Assembly (NCBI GenBank): GCA_037349105.1
Contig: JAYJMM010000114.1
Location: 4,703,501-4,767,500, forward strand
Origin: Limnomonas spitsbergensis
Lineage: Eukaryota; Chlorophyta; Chlorophyceae; Chlamydomonadales
Direction of reading: 5' to 3'
Length of the DNA: 64,000 bases
Below the pieces are notes generated by a model. The model was not told the DNA's origin, searched no databases, and saw only the letters and a program-made list of their open reading frames with translations. Below are positions 23,401 to 32,700 of the stretch, piece after piece (the stretch's first letter is position 1; each line of letters opens with the position of its first letter). The position numbers and the translations under genes were made by a program.

Positions 23401-25288
23401 TTGTGAGGGAAGGCAAATCAAATCTACGGTACTGGGAAGACCTGATGGACAGGGGGGGCGGCCCGGCATTTTGTTACGAGAAGGACCACGGGGCGAGCGG
23501 CCAGAGACTCTACCTGATGCCTCACCTGCTGCTCCTAGCAAACGGCGCGACCTTAAGGAACCACTGTTCCTCAATCCTCTTCTGCTTGTGTATCTCTTGA
23601 AGCTGAGGCAGCCGCGGCACGCTACACCTGCTGCTCCTAGCGAGCACTCAAGTAAACACCGGTCCTCAAATCTCACATGTACGTGTATCTCCTGAAGCTG
23701 CTGCTGCTGCTGGCGGTGTATCTCGTGAAGCTGCTGCTGCTGGTGGCTTCCTTGCGGCGGCCGCTTAGGGAAGGCACCTGCTACTCCTGGCAAGCGGCAG
23801 GCCCTTCAGTGAACACTGTCCCTAAGCGCTCACCTGTATGTGTATCTCTTGCAGCTGCTGCTGCTGCTGGCGGTTGAAAGGCTTCCCCGCGGCGGCCGCC
23901 GCGAGCTGCACCTGCTGCATCAGCATCGCCTGTTCCTCAAGAAGCAGCAGGGCCGCTGAAGAGGAGCCGCTGCCCCCGCTCCCAGCCAGCGGCGGCTGGA
24001 AAAAGCCATGCTGCAGCTGCTGCTGCTGAGGTGGGGGCGGCGGCGGCGGTTGAGGCATCATGCCCCCGGCTCCGCCGCCGCCGTGCGCCTGGCCTGGGTT
24101 TGTGTTATGGTGGCCGCCGTGCTGGGACGAGGCCGAGGCGTGGCCGTGGCCGGGCTGGTGCTGGTGCTGCTGGGGCAGCATGCCCTGGGGCTGCCGGTGA
24201 TGCGGGGAGGCCGCGGAATGGCCGTGCGGGCCCTGCTGCTGCTGCTGCTGCATCGAGGCCCCGTAGGAGCGTCGGTCGTGGCCGTTTGTCATCCGGGAAG
24301 GAGACGGCCCCCACTGCCCGTTGTTGGCAAACGGTGGCATCGAGTTCGAGTTCTGCCCGCTGTTGCCATTCCCGCCGCCGACGCCGTTGATTCCCGGAGG
24401 CGGTGGCGGCGGCGCCCATCCCGGTTGCTGCTGCATCTGCATTTGCATTTGCATCTGCTGTTGCAACTGGAGCATGTGCAGCTGTTGCTGCATGGCAGCT
24501 GGCATCTGGGCTCCGTTACCAGGCATATGGGCTCCAAAACCTCCACCGCCCATCATCCCAAACCCAAGGGGCACCGGGCTGGCGCTGAGCTGGCTGCCAG
24601 CATGGCCCCCGCTGCCGCTGCTGTTGCTGCTGTGGCCCGCTCCGCCGCCGTGATGCCTCAGGCCCGCCTGGTGTTGTTGCTGCTGGTGTTGCGGGTGTTG
24701 CTGCTGCTGCTGCGGGTGCTGGTAGTCCCAGGGGAACTGCTGCGTAGTCGCCTGCACACCCGGCAGCGGGCTGGTCCCGACGTCAGAGCCGGTCGGCGTG
24801 GCGGCGGGCGAGGGCCCCCAGGGGTTGGAGGGCAGGCGGAACAAGTCCGGTGTCTTGCCATGCGTTGGGGTGTGCGCTTGAGCAGCGGGGGAGGAGGGCT
24901 CCGGGAGTTGCACCATGCACGCAAGGGGTGCATGGGGCGCCGCCCACAGGCTGGTCAGCGCCGCATGGGCACCCGCCGCCTTCCCCGCCGCTCCGTCGCC
25001 GAAAGAGGCGTGGCTCGTCGTGGTCGGGGAGTCTGCTGGGGGCCCAAAGAAGGCGCGGGCAATCGGGGACGGGACGGCGAGCTTCTGGTGGTGAAATGTG
25101 GGATAGAGGGCACTGCTGGCATCCAGCTCGATCTGCAGGTGGTTGTGGACCCCCGGGGTTAATGCCTGCTGCTGCTCCGGGGTAGCTCCTGATGGGCTGC
25201 GGAGCAAGCTCAGGAGGTGCGCCCCGGCCAAGTTGAGCTACGTAGCAGGTGAAGGGTTCATGGCTTTGGCGAGCACTTCGGCGGTCAT
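14467..25288 (-). CDS. Cid1-like terminal nucleotidyltransferase (TUTase / non-canonical poly(A) polymerase)
   Basis: Nine exons on the minus strand: 25237-23834 (5' limit uncertain), 22611-22195, 21028-20765, 20107-19977, 19590-19290, 18127-17684, 16985-16867, 15469-15370 and 14568-14467 (TGA). All internal introns are GT-AG with compatible phases; about 1,090 residues. Exon 1 encodes a long Gln/His/Pro/Gly-rich disordered region. The catalytic domain starts in exon 2. Exon 3 carries [10 protein letters not shown] and the DRTDIDVC metal site, and exons 3-4 carry the third Asp in VSFDVT/VNNTLAI. Exon 4 has [17 protein letters not shown]; exon 5 has [14 protein letters not shown] and PPVLPVLQ. 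Exons 7-8 complete the PAP-associated domain ([23 protein letters not shown]). Such enzymes add U or A to RNA 3' ends; the layout resembles plant URT1. A Ser/Gly/Ala-rich insert (exon 6) splits the central domain. An ATG at 25288-25286 opens 16 codons in frame but meets a TAG at 25240-25238, so the true N-terminus is unresolved. Confidence 0.88.
15521..15665 (-). repeat. Acceptor-edge copies upstream of TUTase exon 8
   Basis: Two copies of the exon 8 5' edge lie at about 15521-15580 and 15607-15665. They repeat the exon sequence encoding [11 protein letters not shown], in forward orientation the block GCGCTCACTCCCCTG plus CGCATC. Both sit on the intron side of the true acceptor at 15471-15470. 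Confidence 0.85.
15823..15853. repeat. Perfect 12-bp inverted repeat
   Basis: ATAAATCCCTTT at 15823-15834 and its exact reverse complement at 15842-15853 are separated by 7 bp. It could form a hairpin. It lies just after a degenerate fragment of the MITE family (about 15750-15820), in the intron before exon 8 of the TUTase gene. Confidence 0.7.
16195..16690. repeat. Tandem repeat of about 105 bp with CAGCTACA words
   Basis: Five degenerate units each hold CGGACGGACAGCACCATATT-like sequence, a TGCCTGAGGCAGCAG block, and TTTCAGCTACAATT. The array lies within the TUTase intron between exons 7 and 8. The CAGCTACA words match the tails of the family B repeat. Confidence 0.75.
17120..17683 (-). 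repeat. Degenerate donor-edge copies downstream of TUTase exon 6
   Basis: Degraded copies of the exon 6 3' edge with its donor (forward CCACCTGTTGACTG at 17682-17695) appear near 17137, 17310 and 17495, each preceded by similar GGTACATGA or GGTGTACAC words. Divergence is high; the pattern is credible mainly because the other introns show it clearly. Confidence 0.5.
18585..18800 (-). repeat. Family B repeat (reverse) with CAGCTACAATC tail
   Basis: A run of six or more units of ATTCAGCTACAATCCATCTA lies at about 18597-18730. It is followed, in reverse, by a head matching the blocks at 22870, 33350 and 54690 (GCCTATGGCCG..GCAGGGC). It sits within the intron between TUTase exons 5 and 6. Confidence 0.65.
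19660..19976 (-). repeat. Donor-edge array downstream of TUTase exon 4
   Basis: About six partial copies of the exon 4 3' half (the VFLVKWWA region; forward CCCACCACTTGACGAGGAA) are arranged head to tail between exons 4 and 5. The nearest copy lies directly next to the true donor. Confidence 0.85.
20108..20764 (-). repeat. Edge-derived copies in the intron between TUTase exons 3 and 4
   Basis: One good copy of the exon 4 5' edge with its acceptor lies at about 20195-20250 (CATCTTGGTGTTGATTATCG, GTTGTTCACCTG). Degenerate copies of the exon 3 3' edge and donor lie near 20330-20395, 20625 and 20680 (ACCCACCGTCACG). Both splice edges of this intron have therefore been copied inward. Confidence 0.75.
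21090..21560 (-). repeat. Acceptor-edge array upstream of TUTase exon 3
   Basis: Five copies of the exon 3 5' edge (encoding [15 protein letters not shown]; forward GGTGCACCTTGGCCTGCGG) lie at about 21092, 21205, 21315, 21430 and 21497. Most keep the CAGGTTCGGGT-type acceptor. Similarity to the exon falls with distance from the true acceptor at 21030-21029. Confidence 0.9.
22040..22194 (-). repeat. Donor-edge copies downstream of TUTase exon 2
   Basis: Two copies of the exon 2 3' edge (forward CCTCGAGCGTGTC, encoding part of RDTLEA) lie at about 22060-22100 and 22130-22175, with intervening CTCCTACCCCAA words. They lie on the intron side of the true donor at 22194-22193. Confidence 0.8.
22850..23095 (+). 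repeat. Family B repeat with TAGCTGAT tail
   Basis: A head with GACCAGCCTATGGCCGCTGG and GCAGGGC-like words is followed by a tail of TAGCTGAT/TAGCTGATT repeats. Matching heads and tails occur at 33300-33445, 54640-54745 and 57655-57775, mostly inside introns. It lies between TUTase exons 1 and 2. Confidence 0.6.
23247..23429. mobile_element. MITE with inverted ends and TA duplication, second copy
   Basis: The left end is CCGAAGATTAGATTTGCCTT and the right end GGAAGGCAAATCAAATCTAC plus GG, with TA immediately outside both. The interior matches the copy at 6549-6742 (TTTCTTTTAATGCTGCCCT against TTTCTCTTTATGCTGCCCT). It is inserted in the first TUTase intron. Confidence 0.8.
23560..23833 (-). 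repeat. Donor-edge copies downstream of TUTase exon 1
   Basis: Two or three degenerate copies of the exon 1 end, encoding poly-Gln followed by LQEIHIQ (forward TGTATCTC plus AGCTGCTGCTGCTG), lie at about 23585-23610, 23685-23720 and 23725-23760. Each is next to CACCTGCTGCTCCTAG-like intron sequence. Confidence 0.75.
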
Positions 25289-26710
25289 TTAGGAAGCACA
25301 GGGATTCCTTGGGGTAGAGACATTACGGGGTTAGCGAATTGGAGGGGAATCTGTCACCCCGGGTGGGGAGGCTGGGAAAATTGCAAGGACTGTGATCCCC
25401 CAGACCAGGGCTTGTGCATGGTTTGTTCACTTCCTGTTGGGGTCTCTGAGGTTCATGGTTTACCGGATTTGAAGTGTGGGGCACTATGAGCAAAGGGCAG
25501 TACAAGCAAAGGGCACTCCAAGTGTAAGAATCTTTGACATTGCAGCCCGACTCCATGGGCTCAGCTTGCACGCCGAGCGATGGGCATGTGGAGCCCGTGC
25601 ATTTCAGCATCTCCTACTTGGGCTTCGGTTTTTTATATCGCCCCAGAAGCCCATCAGCGTTTATTTCACGTTTGGCATCAGACCACCTATTTGCATGCCA
25701 AGTAAAAACTACCAGGGCGATGGGACCAATCCCCTGACCAGCCTGGGGGTGTTGGCTTTTGTGGCAGGGCTTGCTGTGCCAGGCCGTATGCCATGCTGTG
25801 GATGTTTATGCACATGATGCATCTAAATTGTAACTGAGAGCGTATAAGAGATTGAGCACATGCATGTGCAGGGGCATGTGGCTCAGGTACTGCATAGGGG
25901 GCCGGTTTTGCACCATGCGGCTAGGTATGAGCGTTGGGGGCAAGGAAAGGCAGTACAAATGCTCAGACATCCAGCGTATATACGATTGCCTGCAAGCTGT
26001 GGAGTGGCTGCAGAGAGAAGAGGGCCGGCTGGGTGGCTTAATAGTGTAGACTTTTAGAACGCCTTAGACTTGCCGCAGGCAGCTAAATGCGCATTTTCAC
26101 TCATGCTGGAGTTCAGTATTCGAAATGTACGAGATACGAGAAAATCGAATGATTCAATTTCGCCGCGCATGTCGAGGCACTAATGTCGGAGACAAGGCAG
26201 CAACTCCTGCAGTTTAATAAAGTCGCCGTGGCATTACTCCTGGCCGCATGTAGCCGCAGCGCAGTCAAGGTGAGTGGGGGGCATTTGAATAGCCTATACC
26301 TAGGTGTGCGCGGGAATACATGGCCGTAAGCATTCTAGCTCCTCTCCAGAATATAACACGTCCTTGTCCCCTCACCTGATCGGGAGCCGTCGTAGACGGA
26401 AGGTCCACTTGCGGAGGCGGACGAGGCATGCTAGACCAAAGGACGCGCTTCGCGTCTGACCACTATGGATAGAAAATTGGGGCGCAGGCGTATAGAGGCG
26501 TCACCATAAATGCCCTCTGATGGGACTTCAGATGAATAAACGGCGGGTTGGAAAAGTCTGCTGTCGGGCTTTCGCTACACTTCAGCTAACAAAATCAGTT
26601 GAGAATCCTCCTGGGAGAATCTCCTCAAATGTTGCCGGATTTGCGGCATTTATCACGTTTGATATATAATTGCTGCAATTGAATTGCCTATTAGTATTCA
26701 TCATCCCAGG
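25289..26710. other. Divergent intergenic region between the TUTase and OMR1 genes
   Basis: The two genes point away from each other across about 1.4 kb, so both promoters should lie here. No clear TATA box is assigned. A family B-like fragment lies near 25690-25830 (CAGGGCTTGCTGTGCC). Nothing else is recognised. Confidence 0.45.
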
Positions 26711-29700
26711 ATGAACACAACTCCTTCGATGATAGGACACCGGCGCTGTGGCAACTTCACTCTGAAGACCAAGTCGGCCGTAGCATCCCCCAGGCTCTGC
26801 AATCGTGCAAGGAGGGATGTAGCTCGCAACGTTGCCTCTCTACAGGAGACATCGGATGCGCAGCCACTGGCCATCATCCCGGGGCCAACAGTTTGCGTGC
26901 CGGAAGATCTTCAACTTGCGCCGGGTGAATTGAGCTATGTAGATCTCAGCGGCAAGGTCAAGCCTCAAGACGTATTCCGATGCTTTGGTTGCAAAGAGGT
27001 GGCTTGCCAGGGTAAGTCTAGTGCTGCCCATGGGCAAGGTCAGGACCAGCCTGACATCTTAGAGGAGGCAACCAGCAGTTGGAAGTGGTCATTATTGCAA
27101 TAAAAGCTAAGAAATGCCATGGACAGCAAGAATGCCATGGACAGGGAGAGATGCCAAGATTGGCAAACAGTCATGCCATGACAGGCACAAAGGCCATGAG
27201 GAAGCTTTGCCAACACGTCTGCATTGTTGTGCATGGCCTTTTCTAGTCGTCCGCCACGCTGCATGCCTGCCATGCAGACTTCCCGGTCCAGCCTTGAAGC
27301 TTTGCTAACACGTCCACATTGTTGTGCATGGCCTTTTCTAGTCGTCCGCCACGCTGCATGCCTGCCACGCAGACCCCTGGTCGAGCCTTAAAGCTCTGGG
27401 GAAACTGCGACTAGCCCTTTGACAGTCTTGGCACGACAGTGTAGGCTTCAACCTGATGACTTGTGAAATCCATGAGCCATATTCGTTGACGCATGAATCC
27501 GGCCAAAATCGATGACTAGTGAGTCCGCCATAGTGGTTGACTCATGAATCCCGCCATAATGGTTGACTGATTTCATGAATCTGGCCAAATGGTCCTGTGT
27601 TGATAAGTCCTCATCCACTTTAACATTGAAACAAAACAAGCGACCTCCTCCCCGTCCTCCATCCTAGGCCCCACCGGCTGCGCAATCAACCAGTGGCGAT
27701 TCCGGCCCGACGGCTACCTCCGCGCAATCCTCACCGCCCGCGTCTACGAGGTGGCCATCGAGACCCCGTGCGACGAGGCCAAGATGCTGAGCGCCGCTGT
27801 CGGCAGCAAGATCCTGCTCAAGCGCGAGGACCTGCAGCCGGTGTTCAGCTTTAAGCTGCGCGGCGCGTACAACAAGATGGCCAGCGTGCCCAAGGATATC
27901 CTAGCGCGCGGCGTGATCACCGCCAGCGCCGGGAACCACGCACAGGGCGTCGCGCTGGCCGCCAGCCGGCTCGGCTGCAAGGCGACGATCTGCATGCCGG
28001 TCAGCACGCCGGACATCAAGGTCGCCAACGTGCGGCGGCTGGGCGGGGAGGTGAACCTGGTCGGAGAGAGCTACCAGGAGACGCAGGTAAACCCTGAACC
28101 CTAGACCCTGAACCCTAGACCCTGAACTGTCTGCAGCTTTTGTCTAGCAGCTTTCGTCTAGCAGCTTTTTGTCTTGCAATTTTCGTTTCTTGCAAATTGT
28201 GTCTAGCAATTTTGTGGGGCAGGTATCGTTGCCCTGGCCGGAACGAGCTGCCATGAGGCACAGGTGGTTAATACTGAACCATAAACCATGACCCCTTGAC
28301 CCTTTAAACAAGGAACTAAAATCCTTAAACCCTCAAAAGTTCAAATAACGCTGACGCAGGCCGCTGCGGTCGCGATGTGCGAGGAGAACGGGCTGATCTT
28401 CATCCCCCCCTACGATGACCCGTACACCATCGCGGGGCAGGGCACGATCGCCGATGAGATCATGAGGCAGATATCCGAGCCCGATCAGCTCGACGCGATC
28501 TTTGTCCCGGTCGGCGGCGGCGGGCTCATCGCAGGCATCGCGGCGTACGCAAAGGCGCTGTGGCCGAACGTGCAGATCATCGGCGTGGAGCCAACCGGCG
28601 CCAACGCGATGGCCATCAGTCTGATGAGGGGCGAGCGGGTGGTCCTGGGCAGGGTGGACGCCTTTGCTGACGGCGTGGCCGTGAAGCAGGTGAGGCTGGG
28701 TGGGCAGGGTATGTTGTTTGTTTTTTCTTTCTGGTCGATAGAGAGAGGATGCTGCCAGTCAGGGTGGACGCCTTTGCTGACAGCGTGGCTGTGAAGCAGG
28801 TGGGGCTGGTTGAGGGCAGGGTGTGTTGTTTGTCTGCTCATGGTCGATAGGGAGCTGGTGGTGCTGGGCAGGGTGGATGCCTTTGCTAATGGCGTGGTGG
28901 ATCAGCAGGTGGGGCTGGTGGAGGGCGGGGTATGCTGCTCGGTTCTTCTTCCTAACTGATAGGGAGCAGTTGCTGCCAACCATGCGCCTTTTCAATGTTG
29001 TTCAATGCCTCCTGCGTGATTCGCAGGTGGGCATGGAGACGTTCCGCCTCTGCCGCGAGCTGGTGGACGGCGTGGTGCTGGTGGACAACAGCGCCGTCAG
29101 CGCCGCCATTAAGGACGTGTTCAACGAAACTCGGTCGATCTTGGAGCCGGCCGGGGCTCTGGGCGTGGCGGGCGCCAAGGCGTGGCTCAAGCACAACGGT
29201 CATAAGGGCAAGACGGTCGTGGCGGTGACGTCGGGGGCCAACATGAATTTTGAGGTGACGCCAGACCCTGTGGGGATTTTATTTAGTCCAGTTTCAGTCC
29301 AGTGGAGCGTCACACTTCATGCATTCGCCCAGAGCCCGTCGGGAGCGCTTGGATAAAGTGGGACGGCGAGAGAAAGGACAGTGCCTCCCCCCCTGGGCAG
29401 GCCACCAACGCACGACCACGGAGGGTTGGGGCATGGGAATAACCCCCTGTTACCTATTATGTAATAAATAAGGTATATTTATATTATAATAAATATATAA
29501 TACTGGTAAACCCCTGTTACTTATACTGTAGTGTCAGTCCTAATTCGTTTTTCAAGAAAACGAATGGTTGATTTCGATGATTATTTGTACCGAAACGAAA
29601 AAAACGAACCAAAAAAACTAATCATTTCCGCCCCAAACCCTAAAAACATCGCCAATACAGAGCGCAGCGCCGTTCATCGCACATGCAGCTTTTGCACTCA

Positions 29701-32700
29701 GTCTTCCTATCAAAATGCTGTCACTTTGAAAATGCAGCTTTCTTTTGCCGAGTCACCGGCGAAGGCGGGACGCGTGCTTGCAACTGATGTGACGCCCAGA
29801 GCAAAAACGAATCGTTGATCGGGTATGAAACTAACATCCGTTGAAAAAAACGAACCAATAAAACGAACAGCGTGACTGATGCAAAAGAGGGTTTCAGAAC
29901 GTAAATCGAACTCGGAATAAAACGAATTTTGACTGACACTACAGTAAGTGCATTTAATAAGCCCCTATCACCCCTAGACCAATAAATCTGCGTACGGTAC
30001 CCTATATGTCTGTCATGGGCAAGGCAGTGGTGGCTGTGACGTCGGGGGCCAGTATGAACTTTTGAGGTGGCGGCGTGACGCCAGCCCCAGAGCCCTGAAC
30101 CCGCAACCCTAAACGGAAGGGCCTCAGGGGCAAGATGACTGTAGCATTGATGTCGGGATCCGACTTCAGTGATTAAGTGCCAGCAACCCCAAGCCCTCAA
30201 CCTAAAACCCTGGAGTTGCTGGCAACCCTAAGCCCTGAGCCATGAACCCTGGGGGTGCCAGCAACCCCAAGCCCTGAACCCTTAACCCTGAAGGCGCCAA
30301 CAGCCCTAAACTTTGAACCCTGGATGATTGCACTTGTGGACAGTGTACTCTGTCAATTGAGGTACGGTAGTTGAGTAAGGCTGGCAGCCTCCGCCTGACA
30401 GCTTTTTTGTTTATGTTTTTGTGTTTTAGGAAACTCGGTGATCTTTAGCAGGTTTTTGTTTGGCACTCTGTTATTTTTTAGTGCGGGGATGCACTTTGCG
30501 TAGACCTGACAGGTGTGCACCATACTCTGTGTATGTTGTGCTACATGCATGTGCGCGAGCCTGCATTCGCGGCATTGCCACAAACCTGCATGTGCCACAC
30601 TAGCATGCGCACCGCGCTCGGTGTCTTGCGTCGCCCTGCATGCGCGTGATCCTGCATGCTGTGTTTGCCTGAACCTTCATGGTGCCCGTGTCTGACCTGG
30701 CCTTTTTGGTGGCAGGGCAGGGACCTAGCTCTTGACGATCCTGCTGGAGACGCCTGGCCACCTCCCCTGCTTCACTCTGCATGCTGCATTCGCATGAACC
30801 TGCATGCACTGCACTCTGCATGCAGAGGCTGGTGCCCATGTCTGAACTGGCCATTATTGGTGAAAGGACAGAGATTTAGCTGTTGAAGATGCTGCTGGAG
30901 ACATTCTGTCCCCTACCTTTGCTTCGCTCCGCATGCTGCTTGTGTGATCCTGCTTTCGCTGAATTTTGCATTCAGAGGTTGGTGCCCTTTTTTTCTGAAC
31001 TGGCCTTTTGGTGACAGAACGGGGACCTAGCTCTTGACAATGCTGTTGGAGACATCCTGTCCCCTTCCTTTGCTCCACTTCGCATGCTGATTTTGTGTGA
31101 TCCTGCTTTCGCCGAAATCTTCATTCAGAGGCTGGTGCTCTTGTCTGCACTGGCCTTTTGGGGGACAGAACAGGGACCTATCTCTTGACGATGCTGCTGG
31201 AGACATCCTATCCCCTTCCTGTGCTTCACTCTGCATGATGTATTTGCATGAGCCTGCATTCGCGTCATTGCCACAAACCTGCCTGTGCGACACTAGCATG
31301 CGCACCGCGCTCGGTGTGTTGCGTCGCCCTGCATGCGCGTGAGCCTGTATGCTGTATTCGCATGGACCTGCATGAACCTGCATGCGCCGCACTGGCGCGT
31401 CGCATGAACCTGCACTGGCGCGCCGCATGAACCTGCACTGGCGCGCTGCATGAACCTGCACTGGCGCGCCGCATGAACATGCGCGCCGCATGAACCTGCA
31501 TGAACCTGCATGCAGAGGCTGGTGCTCATGCTTGAACTGGCCGTTCTCAAAGCCAGGACAGAAGCCAAGCTCACGATAACGTTGCTTTGAGACGCCCGGC
31601 CCCCTCCTCCGCTTTGCTCCATACTTGTTTGTCTGCATCAACTTGCATGCAGAGGCTGAGGCTGGTGTCCGAGCTGGCCAACGTCGGCGCAAGGACAGAG
31701 GCCACGCTGGCGACGACGCTGTCCGAGGAGCCCGGCTCCTTCCTGCGCTTTGTGTCCACGGTGGTCAACTCAGAATCCGGAACGCCCATGAACTCCATGA
31801 GCAGCGAGGACGTGGGGTCAGCGGTGCAGGTCACAGAGTTCAAGTACAGGTGGGTGTGGGTGAGGAGGACCTGAGACCCTCCGCTAAGCTGCATGGGCAT
31901 GCTGGCGCTTGTAACTCACCCATGACATGAGCAGCGAGGACGTGGGGTCGGCGGTGCAGGTCACAGAGTTCAAGTACAGGTGGGTGTGGGTGAGGAGGAT
32001 CTGAGACCCTCCGCTAAGCTGCATGGGCATGCTGGCGCTTGTAACTCACCCATGACATGAGCAGCGAGGACTTGGGGTCGGCGGTGCAGGTCACAGAGTT
32101 CAAGTACAGGTGGGTGGGGTTACAGCGCGACCTTGGGCCGTCATGTTAAGCTGCATGGGCATGCTCGCGACCTGCCCATGACATCCATGAGCAGTGAGGA
32201 CGTGGGTTCAACGGTGCAAGTCACTGAGTTAAAATTTTGCTCTGGCCTTAACCCTAGACCCTTAACCCTTGCCCGAGCTGCTGAGGGCGTCTGGGGCATT
32301 TTTCTTGTCGGGAGGCAACCCTTCCTGGTGCACCGTTTCCGCCACCTTTGCTCTGCCCTTCTTATCAATCCCCAATGCTGGATCTGATACTGAATCTGAT
32401 GCTGGATCTGATACTAGATCTGATGCTGGATCTGACACTAGATCTGATGCTGGATCTCCCTGCAGGTACTCGGCTGGAGATTCTGCGCAGATCCTGTGGG
32501 GCGCAGGCTTCCGTAGCCAGTCCTCGGAGCTGCCCCCGCTGCTGAGCCGGCTCAACGCCGCTGGCATGCGGACGATTGATATCAGTGCTATGGAATCAGC
32601 ACAACTCCACCTGAGGCACCTGGTGGGTTAAGGGTTTAGGGTTTAGGAACCCTGGAGTCAGCTCAGTTGCACCGGAGGCACTTGTTGGGTTTAAGGTTTA

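Noticed and set aside
24008..25162. 384-codon plus-strand open frame
   Set aside because: Antisense of the CAG-rich TUTase exon 1. Leu/Val runs reflect reversed Gln codons, and the minus strand joins in phase to the catalytic exons.
30353..31900. Several Cys/Ala/Met/His-rich open frames on both strands
   Set aside because: They arise from GCATGAACCTG-type repeats and degenerate exon 5 edge copies within the OMR1 intron.
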